From Planoprotostelium fungivorum (lineage: Eukaryota > Evosea > Variosea > Cavosteliida > Cavosteliaceae): 56,142 bases of DNA. Positions within the stretch are counted from its first letter, which is position 1, and each line of letters opens with the position of its first letter. The translations under genes were made by a program, and so were the position numbers. Shown here in pieces: positions 1-10,009 of the stretch. The stretch spans positions 1 to 56,142 of the forward strand of contig MDYQ01000182.1 of NCBI GenBank assembly GCA_003024175.1. The letters are read 5' to 3'. The notes beneath the pieces were generated by a model. That model was not told the DNA's origin, made no database searches, and saw only the letters and a program-made list of their open reading frames with translations.

Positions 1-429
1 TATGGGTCTGTGCCGAGTGCTTTACCGCCAACAAGAGTGATGGTCACCTGCTCATTTTCACTTCTGATCGATTTCGAATCGTATAGAATCAGAATCATCT
101 GATCGCCCCACCTTCTTTGTGATGGGACAGTCTTTCGTTCCAATATACAGTGTTCCATTCGTGCCGACTACTATGCCTTGTGTGACTATAGACAAAGTGG
201 CATCCAAGATGTATAACACTCCATTTACATAGATGACTCCGAGAGAGTTTTGAGGGCTAGAGTCGAGGACAGCTGTGGTACCAGCCGAGATGGTAGCATC
301 GCCGTTGAGCTGATTCCAGTCAGAGCGGGTAGACCACTTGATCGTTCCCGAAGGAAGGCTCGGGGGGCAGGCTGCGAGAGCGCAAGCCGCTAAAGATACC
401 AACAGCAGCACGGCTTGTCTGTTGCCCAT
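1..429 (-). CDS. G8-domain secreted protein, N-terminal part
   Basis: The protein starts at the ATG at 429 with a typical signal peptide (MGNRQAVLLLVSLAACALA) followed by a mature region beginning CPPSLPSGTIKW. A longer reading frame from 492 only adds an unlikely leader before this signal. The mature part shows the alternating small-turn pattern of a G8 domain (IYVNGVLYI, GIVVGTNGTLYIGT), the extracellular beta-rich domain of fibrocystin, TMEM2 and CEMIP proteins. One intron (111 to 48, 64 nt, GT-AG) joins PITKK to VTITLVGGKALGTDP, which continues the domain in frame. The gene runs off the window at base 1, so the rest is unseen. By family it should be secreted or surface-exposed; a hyaluronidase role cannot be claimed from this fragment. 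Upstream is tRNA-Thr(CGT). Confidence 0.75.
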
Positions 430-724
430 GCTGGAAGAGAATGAACGGCCGCTTACAGAATCTGAAAAGACCTGAAGCCAGCGGTATGACATGTTGACGT
501 CGAGGACAAAGGTTTAGTTCGCGATGGAAGACGAATTGTCTTTCTTTCGCGAAGATGTCATGCATCTTCAGGTCTTTGATAGAGGGAAAGCGGAGACGGT
601 AAGAATCATTTCAGCGTCTTCAAGTAAAACCATCGTGGAGACCTCACTATCGATGTAGTGATAAATTCTGTTGAAACTGATCTGCATGTGGCCCATGCTG
701 AGCTACCCACCTTCGCTGTCATCC

Positions 725-795
725 GGCTCCTTGGCCAAGTGGTAAGGCGCTAGTCTCGTAAACTAGAGATCGCGAGTTCGATCCTCGCAGGAGCC
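725..795 (+). tRNA. tRNA-Thr (anticodon CGT)
   Basis: 71 nt with a full cloverleaf. The acceptor stem GGCTCCT pairs with AGGAGCC, the anticodon stem CTAGT/ACTAG closes the loop CTCGTAA (anticodon CGT, reading ACG), and the T stem GCGAG/CTCGC encloses TTCGATC. No intron and no encoded CCA. An identical copy lies at 8178-8248 on the other strand. Confidence 0.95.
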
Positions 796-889
796 TTCTT
801 TTACTTCTCATCACCCTGCATTTTCCATCGACACCACCTTTTCACACAGAGGACAACCACATATCGGTAGAGATCATAGTTTATTTCAA

Positions 890-3288
890 CTAATATTCAT
901 CCTCGTCTGAATCATCCTCTCTCCTCTCCACGTTCGAGGCCTTCCTCTTGAAGGAAGCAATGAAGATGCTGATGACAAAGAAGGCCAAAAAGATCCACGT
1001 GGCTACGAAATAAATGACACCAAAGAAGGAAGTACGGATGGAAATGCGGTTGACGATCTAGTTTCTTCAGTCAAACTGTCTCAACAGATGATGTGATGTC
1101 GAATGTGTCGCGATGATGATCACCTGAGAGATCTGAGTCATGTGACAGGCATCGATGGGAGAGTTAAAGTCGCAAGGCTTAATCTGCGACGCATTGTTGT
1201 TGTTTCCATCGACATAAGTGTAGTTGTATCTGTCGTCCGTCAGTCTACGACACGAGGCATGATGGTGATGGTCATCGTCTAATGAGACGATCATCATGAT
1301 GATGAACTGACCTCTGGGTACCGAACGTGGTGTATTGAGGGGCGAGACTGGTGATCTCGATGTTAAGAGCTAAGATGGCCAACATGAGCATGACAGCCGC
1401 CAGCAAAAGTCCTTGGGGTGGTGATGCTCCACGACGGAGTTCGTACAGCTGATGTCCATCAGAATCGCATTCCATTTAAAATCGTTTGAAAATGATTTTA
1501 AACAGTTTCAATTCTCTTACCTTGATCCACAGGAAACGAATGCCAATCTTGACGATACCGGACAGAGTACACAAGAAGACATAGATGACGATCAGAGCTA
1601 CGATGACATAGTCCAGGGGGAAGAACTGACATTGTCAAACTACAACGATGTAGATGAGTCACCTTGGCAGCCTTTGTGAGGAGAATGTCTACGGGGTTGA
1701 AATACTCTGGGTTCTTCAGAACGAAACCACAGGCAGCAGAAGAAGAGCACAACTTGTAAGAGTTGACGGCTGTCTGTGAGTTAGAGATCATCCAGCTGTC
1801 GAGAGGACAATGTGTCGATGTGCGAATTGTTTATAGAGTACAGATGACAATAGATAGACAATGTATAGAGTACAGATCACGATGTAGATCATATCTAGAC
1901 AATATAAAGTAGATAAGATATAATCCATCGTAAACGTTGTTCTCACCCTTATCGATCGAAGTGAGTAAGATAGACAACCAGATGAGAATAGAGAACAAGA
2001 GGAAGATAATTCCAAAGATGAAGAAGAAAGGCTTGAAGATGGCGTAGATCTTGTACCAGATGCTCTGGCTGTGCAGTCTCTCACCCTGACGACTCAACAC
2101 CCTGCACGATCAGTCATCATGATCATGATGAGATGTCTGTACCTCTCCTTGCGATCTAGGAGGCCGAGTGTAGATTCGTCTCTCTTGGAGATCCTCTTAC
2201 CACCGAGGTACTTGGATTGGATCTTTCTCTTCTTCTCTCTCGTACTCTGGTCGGGTGAGGAGAAATAAAAGAGAATAAATCACGTTCAGATCAGACTGCA
2301 GGTTGCTGGCGTCTTCGGCCTTGACTAATCGGCCGCGGATGAGCTCGATGGGGAGGGCAGCCAAACCGTAAGCCTGGAATAGAATGAGTTCTATAAATAG
2401 TACTGTGATGCGATGTGGTGCCACGTAGTTCGACATGATGTGATTCGATGGATGTGCGATCGAATGAGGGAGATGATGAGATGGTTTAGAGGAGAATGGC
2501 TTACAGTGTAAGAGATCCACACGAGGAATCCGATGGTGGCCATGGATGCGATGGCGAAACTGACCGCCGCCTCTGGAGCGGTGTTGCTCAGGATGTGCTG
2601 GACCCATAACTTGGCGTTATCGGTGGTGGGCTTCTCGGTGGGCTTCACGACAAAGAGGATGATGCCTACCACGAGGAAGACAGTGACAATGACGACCGTG
2701 AAGATGGTATATTTACATCCGGCCCACACCTGCATACGTGAGTTGGATCATACATTTTCGTATGGAAATCGTGTGGACGATTTTACCTTTGCGCCGAGAG
2801 TGATGTCTTCGTCATCTTCTTCGTAATAGAAGTACGCGAACGGTACCAGAACGAAACCGAAGAGGAGAACGAGTGCGTAGAGCACTGAGAAGAGAATCAA
2901 TCGGATTGTAAGTCATACAATGTGACTCACCGTAGTATCCGATTTTGACAAATGTGTTGTTCCTATCGATCTCTCCCTGGTTCAAGATGACTTTGCCTTC
3001 TCCGTCTTGAGTCGATGAAGCGGTGTAAATATCGATGGGGATGAGAAAGACGCAAAAGAGGATGAGGGACAAGGACACGACGGTGATTAGAGTTGGAATC
3101 TTCTCAGAATCAGAGCGGTCCTCGTACCATTTGGTCACTCCAAAGGAGAATGCCACGAGTGCCTTGACGTAAGGTTACTTTCATGTCGAATCGAAAATGC
3201 TTTGCATCATATGGAATACAGTTTGATGAAAACAGACGAGACGCACCAAAATAATCAAACCGAAGATGACCCAGGCTAGAGCTATCAT
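890..3288 (-). CDS. LMBR1-family membrane protein, LMBRD1-like (lysosomal cobalamin transport escort type)
   Basis: A multi-exon gene, about eight exons with short introns, starting at ATG 3288 (MIALAWVIFGLIIL) and ending with TAG at 890-892 after an acidic tail (ERREDDSDEDEY). The protein is a multi-pass membrane protein. Diagnostic stretches are the hydrophobic segment ending LIPIDIYTASS (1st-2nd TM, like the LPVDI motif of LMBRD1), the AYGLAALPIELIRG loop (like LMBRD1 ALPLNLIKG) and LAPQYTTFGTQ before the last TM segments. LMBRD1 escorts ABCD4 and cobalamin export from lysosomes in animals, so a lysosomal role here is inferred from family. LMBR1/LIMR or LMBRD2 are the alternatives, but the two loops favour LMBRD1. 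AATAAA follows the stop within 10 nt on the coding strand. Confidence 0.8.
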
Positions 3289-3447
3289 GGCTTCTTCTCG
3301 GGTTCGTGATGTTTGTGATGATGTCAAACAAAGTCGACAGATGCTTTTATTGTAGACTCGCTCTCTTTCACTCTTTCCTCCCTTTCACATCAACCCCCTC
3401 GCACGATGTCCCCAACTCTAACTCAAATTTTATCCAATACATTATCC

Positions 3448-5004
3448 TTAAGACGTAGAATGTGCCGTCAACTCGATGTCTACCTCCATCGATCGCGTGT
3501 TCTTCTCGTCTCTGTTGCTGGAAGGTCCAGTCTTGTCGGTGCTGCTGGTACCGAAGGACATTCCGAACAGCCACCGTTTGATGTTGGCGAAGGGGAGGTA
3601 GATGTCTATGGCCAGCATGCGAACCAGGAGACCGAGAGCAGTCGTCACACCACTCTTGGCGAGGTACAGTGTGGTTCCCGGTGGTGAGTTCACGTTGGCA
3701 GCCATTCCAAAGAGGTTGAAGACGGTCAGTGCGATGGCGACCAGGATCATCTTTCGTGTCAACTGTCATGCGATGAGATCGTGAAGAGATGGCCCTCTTC
3801 GACTTACTCTGCGGATGCGATCTGAAAGTTGTGGAGGCATGAGGCCGATGAGCTTGTGTCCCGCTAGGGTGTATCCCACACCGAGAACGAGAGAGACGAA
3901 GGCGAACCACGTGACCATACCGACGTAGGTATTGATGGCAGTCTTGGGATAAGGGCTGTTCATGAGCATGCCCTCCTGGATGGTGTCAGTTGTAGATCCG
4001 GACGAGATGAGATGATCTCACAAAGGTGATGAAGAAGGCGTAGCAGATCACGTTGATGACAACTACGACGATTTTGACTCTTCGCATCTTGGAGATCTGG
4101 GGATGCATTCAGATTGGGTGTCGTATGATGTGATGTAGCACCTGTAATAAGATGTCCTCGTAGGTGACTTTACTTTCGTAATTCGAGTTGATCTTCCTGA
4201 GCATTTCCTCTTTCTTGACTTTCATAATCACAGCTTGATAGAAGTCGATCCTGGAATGATAATCAGATCACGGATACCTCTGAGACCCTTACCAATATGC
4301 CAGCAAGATACTGAACAGAAGGATGAGGTTGGGCAGCTGGAGGTACTCTACGACCATGCTGTACTTGATGTTCATCACTCCATAGTTGTTGCGGAAATCC
4401 AGAGCCCACCAGAAAAATTGGACTGTGATCGGATCAGAAGGCATCGCTGAGAGGTGGACTCACGGATGATGTCCAACCACAGGACGACCATTATGAGACG
4501 TGTGATCGAAACAGGAGCCAGACCGTGACCTCCAGTTCTGTGTCCAAACTTCTCCAAGAAGAGTCGATAGCTGACAAGCAGCAGTTGGAAACCATAACAG
4601 ATGGAGAAGATGATTCGCATGGCCTTGATGGGCTCCTCAAAGCCTTGGTCGATGTAACCTGATCAAGTCCGTCAGCGACTGCTGTGAACGCCTCGGTTGG
4701 ACTCACTCAGAGAGCAGTGGGACTCTCCGGTCAACTTGTTCTTCGTCCCAGACCAACTGTCAAGCATGTTAGATGGACATGATGAAGACTTGGCTTACCC
4801 TCTCCAGCAGTTGCAGACTCCTGTGTTCCAGCAGATGCCATGGCCGTCGCAGTCATCGGAGCAGAAGGAAGCTGGTGGTGAAGCTGGCGAAGCTGGCGAT
4901 GTAGAGTTGGGTGACGAGACAGAAGAGGTTATCTGTGCAACCACGCCGACCTGACCGAAGATGGCAACGATGGTGATGAGATACAGACAGAGGAGTGACC
5001 TCAT
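3448..5004 (-). CDS. Putative 7-TM protein with signal peptide and EGF-like ectodomain
   Basis: Start ATG at 5004 gives a signal peptide (MRSLLCLYLITIVAIFGQVGVVA), a Ser/Pro-rich linker, then a cysteine module (CSDDCDGHGICWNTGVCNCW...GESHCS) spaced like an EGF repeat. About seven hydrophobic segments follow in separate small exons (IIFSICYGFQLLLVSY; LPNLILLFSILLAYW; VKIVVVVINVICYAFFITFV; TWFAFVSLVLGVGYTLAG; MILVAIALTVFNLFGMAA; TTALGLLVRMLAIDIYL), then a hydrophilic tail. The LQLPNLILLFSILLAYWIDFYQ block and the long loop before the sixth segment resemble the THH1/TOM1/GPR137 type of 7-TM protein, but this is a weak match by eye. It could be a receptor or another surface protein. It lies upstream of, and in the same direction as, the LMBRD1-like gene (160-nt gap). 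Confidence 0.7.
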
Positions 5005-5648
5005 CTTGTGTTCGCTTTTCAGAATGAAGAGGGAAGAGCAGATTTGTTCGTAACGAGTCCCTATGCTTCCTTGGATACTTTGCAGCTTCTCATAATGTCA
5101 GCGGATGATAAAAAACATCACCCCACCAGCGGTCAGGACGTAGCTAAGGAGGATAAAATATCTTTTGCGTCACGCGATGATTAGTTTCACTACCTTTTCT
5201 TTCTCCGTTTCAGAGGTTCTTCTGATGATTCTGCGAATCAAGGAAGGTCGCAGGTACGTTCCTGTCGCAAGCTGAATGAATGTGTCCAGTACTGATGAGG
5301 ACAATAATCAATCTGCGGGACCAGACCGCTGGGAGGTTCGAACCATCAAAGTGTGGAGATTTTTATCGGGTCGAATTCGGCGCATGGAGTGTGACAAAGG
5401 TGATGGTCCGACACGGTTTCCAATGTAACGCAGACGCCTCTGACACGCAGGCGAGATACTTTCGAGATGAATAGCCCTATCATGAAAGGTTATCTGCTCC
5501 CAGCCGCCCTGCACGAATGTGAGCCCGTTCTATTCACCCAACTTAAGACGCTTCCGCAGGTGACGTCGGCGATATCGTCACAGAGGGGTAGGAAATCATC
5601 AAATCATTCCATACTACCACCTACGAGCAACAGCTGCTCTGTACCAAC
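5005..5648. promoter_or_regulatory. Divergent intergenic region between the 7-TM gene and the GMC oxidoreductase
   Basis: 644 nt between two divergently transcribed starts (5004 minus, 5649 plus). Short open frames exist on both strands but none has an ATG with recognisable content. An A/T-rich AGGATAAAATATC stretch near 5150 could serve as a core promoter. A palindromic GGTTCGAACC at about 5334 resembles a T loop, but no tRNA fold surrounds it. Confidence 0.4.
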
Positions 5649-8016
5649 ATGACTTCTCGTCTAGTCATCCTTGTACCTTTAGTGCTTCTCGCCTCCCTCG
5701 GTGTCTTGTACCACGTGCCTCAGGCAGTGGTGCTCAATTCTGGCCGAACGGTATTGTCCGTGGAGGAGAGACAAGCGCCTGGACCTCATGGACCTGCCAA
5801 TCCTCCTTCTCCTCCCTCTCCTCCCTCTCAAGCAGGTGAAGAGACAGACATGTGATCTCACGTGATTGATTGGTCGCAGATGATGTCGAGCGTTACGACT
5901 ACGTCGTCGTCGGTGCTGGACCCGCTGGAAGTCAGGTGGCCCACGACCTCGCTGCGACCACGAAGAGCTCCGTCCTACTCCTCGAGTCTGGACAAGCTAA
6001 CTGGGACGACATCAATTTTGTAGATTGGGCAGGTTGGAACGGCGCTCGTAACAGGTGATCTCTACTTCCATACTTCAGTCCCATATTCATCACTCCTTCC
6101 TCTTCATCATCACATCGTCTAATCATCTCCAGTTTCGAAAACAACATCAACCCCTCTTCGGACAACCGTTACTCCTGGCCCATGTTCTTATCCGCAGATA
6201 AGACCATCTACGGAGCGAGAGCAGCCATCGGTGCCGGCCGTGGTGTCGGCGGTGGATCTGCCGTAAACACTGCCATGTTCGTCGTGGGAGGCAGCTACGT
6301 CTTCGACCACTTCTGGCCCGCATCTTGGGCATACAACAACATCAAGTCTCATGTCCGAGCCATCACCGACTGGGTCAACCCATTCGTGGGAACCAGAAGA
6401 ACTCCTCCTCAGGAGGCCTGGCTTCAGGCTGCCTCCAACATCGCCGCCAAGCAGAACACTCTCGGAGGTACCTGATGACGTTTCGTTTTAAAGTCTTTTA
6501 TTCACTCTTCCATAGGTGATGACTACCTCATCAACCGTGCCACCCCCGGTCGCACCCCCATCGAGCCTCAGAACTCCCCCAACACGGTCGATTATAACGA
6601 CGTAGATGGTATCAACTCCGTCACGGTCTTCGGTCAACTTCAGATGTTCGACGAGGTCGTCAACTCGACCTTCGCCCGTCGCATTTACGCTCAAGACCTC
6701 TTCAACTCGACCGTCATGGACAGATCCACCGGCAGAGGAAAGGGATCCCTCTCTCGCCTTCAGATCTCTTGGGGCTCTGCCGTCAGCAAGATCACGTGGA
6801 AGAAGGTCCAGGGTGTCTCCACCGCAGACACCGTTCAGTACGTCAAGAATGGAGTCAGCAAGACCGTCAAGATCGGAAAGGAGGTGGGACGGATGTACTT
6901 GTCATCATCTGATGGAGGACAGGTCGTCTTGTCTGCCGGTACCTTCTTGTCGCCCACCATCCTGCAACGCTCCGGTGTTGGAAATGCTGCTCGTCTGGCT
7001 GCTCTCGGCGTGAAGGACATCGTCTACAACAACACCGAAGTCGGTCAGAACATGCAGAACCACTACGGTGCTCAGATGGTCGGAGTTGCCAACGGAAATC
7101 TCACCGATATCTCCAAGTACTGGGCAGACTTCGTCTCCACCTGGCCCGGACTCGGCCCTTACCGTAGCGGTGAGTCCATCTACAACGAGATGAATCATTG
7201 TTTCTCATCCGACTGTCAGGTGCTTTCTTCGGCTGGAACAAGTACGACCCCAACAGACCCCAACAGAGCGGAGCCTCTCAGAGGGTACTCCAGACCTACT
7301 TCACTGCCGGAGTTAACGGACCCAGTGCTGCCAGTCAGGCCACTTTCAATTTGTCCCCCGCAGCTTCTCGTTCGTTCACCATCAACAACTGCATCGTCTA
7401 CCTCAGCTCGAGGGGTACTGTAGAGATCGCAGACCCTTCCGACCCTTCCGTCCTGCCCAACATGTTCTATCAGCTCCTCCCGACTTACACGTTCAATGCC
7501 TCCCTCCCGGCTGCGTCTCAGTACGCCGCTGCTGCCAAGATCGAGCAGAACATCATCATGTCCCTCATGGCCTACTACCAATCGTACGACATGATCAGAG
7601 AGATGAACTCCATCATCAAAGCTCAGGGCTACAATTTCACGCTCTCCTTTGCCATGCCTCTGGAAAACGACGTCGCCACACTGTGGAAGGGAGTCGAGAG
7701 GCTCGGAGCCGATTGGTTCAAGATGATGTGGAGCTGGAACGTCAACGCCAGCACCTCTGCAGAAGATAAGGCGTTCAACACGGCCTGCATCAACCTGATC
7801 AACGTGGCCAAGGCCAACAACTACAGAGCATCTCACCAGGTTGGAACCAACACCATCATGAAGGTGGTGGACGATAGACTTCGCGTTTTGGGAGTCAAGG
7901 GTGTGAGAGTTGCCGACCAGTCGATCTCCCCCGTGCCTGCTGCCGGTAACACCGCCTTCTCTGCTTTCCTCATCGGAGCTCGCGCCGCCGAGTTGATTCG
8001 TCAGGACAACCAATGA
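5649..8016 (+). CDS. Secreted GMC (glucose-methanol-choline) oxidoreductase
   Basis: FAD-dependent oxidoreductase of the GMC superfamily. The start at 5649 gives a signal peptide (MTSRLVILVPLVLLASLGVLY) and a Pro-rich linker. The first intron (5836-5879) precedes the FAD-binding Rossmann motif YVVVGAGPAGSQVAHDL. GAGRGVGGGSAVNTAMF corresponds to the GMC signature 1 region, and VVLSAGTFLSPTILQRSGVG is signature 2. The C-terminal domain has ASHQVGTNTIM...DDRLRVLGVKGVRVADQSISP followed by GNT, carrying the expected catalytic His (in SHQVGT) and the partner Asn (in GNT). Further short introns fall near 6055, 6473 and 7168. Many NxT/NxS sites fit secretion. The substrate (alcohol, sugar, mandelonitrile-like) cannot be told from sequence alone. 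Confidence 0.93.
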
Positions 8017-8177
8017 AGTAACCACATCAGGATGTTCGATAAAGTCTCTCTTTTTGTATTCCGTCTCAGTTTCTATCGCGATGAATCCGACGATGATGCA
8101 GACCACAAACAACTTTGTCAGCAAGGGCCCGAAAAAAACACAGAAACTCCTGATAAATAAAACGATGGGAAAAAGAA

Positions 8178-8248
8178 GGCTCCTGCGAGGATCGAACTCG
8201 CGATCTCTAGTTTACGAGACTAGCGCCTTACCACTTGGCCAAGGAGCC
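8178..8248 (-). tRNA. tRNA-Thr (anticodon CGT), second identical copy
   Basis: The reverse complement is identical over all 71 nt to the tRNA at 725-795, with the same stems and the CTCGTAA anticodon loop. It lies 186 nt downstream of the first CudA/RHR-like gene, in the same direction. Flanking sequence is not conserved between the copies beyond a few bases (CCGG before the gene, CTTCTTTT after it). Confidence 0.95.
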
Positions 8249-8434
8249 GGATGATACCACCGATCACCCTGCGGATATAAACCAATAAGGATCAAATGAT
8301 ATCTTGTCTGCAGTGGAGAGCCGATACGATCGACAAAATTGATGCAGATCTGCAATTTGATACGCAAATGCCTCTCGTGTGATGTTTGTTGAAATTCAAT
8401 GCGAGATGAAGGGGCGTTGATACATTATATACGT

Positions 8435-9097
8435 CTATTCACATTTTACGTTTCTGTGCAGCATATTTACATGAGATAGCACTCTCTTCCCCGCGTATCG
8501 CTCTCTGGCCAGGTGAAACACATTCGACGTCATGTGTGCCTGTCCCATCTCTCCATCTTCCGTTTCGTAGTCTATCGTGAAGCCTAGCCTGAGAGCTCTG
8601 AGTCCTATCTTTCCAGACAATTTGACAGAGATGGGAGGTGTCCTCTTGTGTGGAACTGAGAGAAGCGTGTCTTTTCCGTTGGGCCCGAAGAGATGGGCTT
8701 GCTCGGGGAGGTTCAATGGTGAACCATCTGCGTCCAAGAGTCTGACCGCCACAGAGCACGTCTTTAGGCAATTTGCGAGAGGTGAAGCCTTCAGACAGTT
8801 AGCTTTCGATCGAAGAGAAGGTTGAAGACTCACTGGGTTGACCACGATGACGGGCCTGGGTGAGAGGAAACGGCTCTCTCCATCGTAAGACTTTCTCTGT
8901 CTCGCTCTGAGAGGTTCCAGCAGCTGAAAGTCCTCCTCGGCACAAAACGCCGGCAGCTCTTTGTTCATCGTGTAGCTGCCCTCTTCTTTCACGTCGAAGG
9001 CCACCGATGCAGACTCCTGCGCCCACATCTCGTCGATCCACTGCATGACGAGTCTAAGAGGGGGACCAGAGACCATTGAAGAATCTTCCATTTGCAT
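8435..9097 (-). CDS. CudA/RHR-like transcription-factor candidate, paralogue 1
   Basis: Start ATG at 9097 (MQMEDSSM), matched by the paralogue's MQAEDST. One 45-nt intron (8833 to 8789, GTGAG...AAG) is placed by comparison with the paralogue's 40-nt intron at the same site; it is in frame and stop-free. Spliced, the protein is about 205 aa. The core LRARQRKSYDGESRFLSPRP recalls the DNA-contacting KSYGNEKRFF strand of CSL-type Rel-homology domains and the CudA/STAT-related factors of dictyostelids. It is followed by LFGPNGKDTLLSVPHKRTPP and SNVFHLARER. DNA binding is therefore inference. The paralogue is at 20375-21029, closely similar along the whole length. tRNA-Thr(CGT) lies just downstream. 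Confidence 0.75.
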   Translation of the reverse strand: MQMEDSSMVSGPPLRLVMQWIDEMWAQESASVAFDVKEEGSYTMNKELPAFCAEEDFQLLEPLRARQRKSYDGESRFLSPRPVIVVNPVSLQPSLRSKANCLKASPLANCLKTCSVAVRLLDADGSPLNLPEQAHLFGPNGKDTLLSVPHKRTPPISVKLSGKIGLRALRLGFTIDYETEDGEMGQAHMTSNVFHLARERYAGKRVLSHVNMLHRNVKCE

Positions 9098-10009
9098 TGT
9101 GTCTGTCTCGAGTTGTGTTCGGCGCCGAATGGTTAATGAACGCTGGATACACCATAGGGCCCGCGGCGGAGCGGTTGCGAGCGGAGAAAGAGGCGTACGT
9201 CAACTCGGTCACCTGAGAACCACAAGGGACTGAAGGGAGTACGCTGTAACAATCTGGGACAATCTGCGTATCTGTCACATCTGACTTATTTTGGATGAAA
9301 TCACAAATGTTCAGATCCGATTGGAGGACGATCCCATGAATGAATGGCCCTACAAGGATGTGACACCGTAATAATCATATCGTTCTGGTGCAAATTTCCA
9401 TTGAATCGTGATGGCGTCATCCGCGCTGGAGTCCTCTATCTACCTACCAGGGAGATGGCTCAGGCTATATCGCCTGCGCTAGACCACAGACCTCTCCTTC
9501 TTCCAAGATAAAACTATATCTCACCATCCCTGGGACTGTTAACGCAAATATTTATATAGAGGTGGATGCGATGAGGGTGCGGAAGTTAACCATGGTGACG
9601 TAACGAGTAAGTCCGAAAGTACAACAATGGCAAGCTTCCTCTTAGATATTAGGCCCACTGGAAAGAAGCACCACAAGGAACGAGATAGATCTCGGTTCCT
9701 CTAACTGTCGTTGACCAACATATTTAAGGCGTGACAGAGGAAGATGAGAGGATGAGACCACATCTAGGAAGGGGTTCGAGCGACGTGTCATTCGTGCTCC
9801 TTCTGTGTGGTGCGACAACCACACCCTCTTAGAGGCAAAGGACGTCTTCTTGTTCGACGCCGGTGTCGAGGTGATGCAGATTCAATCATCCCGAAGTGTT
9901 CTTCCATCACGGCGGTATAGTCACTGCGAGAACACTCGTTCCTATGATGAGAGGTGATGATGCTATTTGGTGTGTTCCTCGATGACACAGCAACACAACA
10001 CAAGATTCT
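9098..10009. promoter_or_regulatory. Upstream region of CudA/RHR-like paralogue 1 and 3' flank of the MMTAG2 gene
   Basis: No supported gene in 912 nt. At about 9196-9255 a block matches, in ungapped register, the region upstream of paralogue 2 (20213-20270), including GTGACCGAGTTGACGT on the minus strand. An A/T-rich AAATATTTATATAGAGG stretch near 9547 looks like a TATA-type element, orientation unclear. The remainder shows nothing recognisable. Confidence 0.4.

Noticed and set aside
5334-5343. GGTTCGAACC resembling a tRNA T loop
   Set aside because: No acceptor, D or anticodon stems can be drawn around it.
7216-8124. 302-codon minus-strand frame opposite the GMC gene
   Set aside because: Antisense shadow of a strongly conserved enzyme; its residues (Val, Asp, Gly-rich) show no domain.
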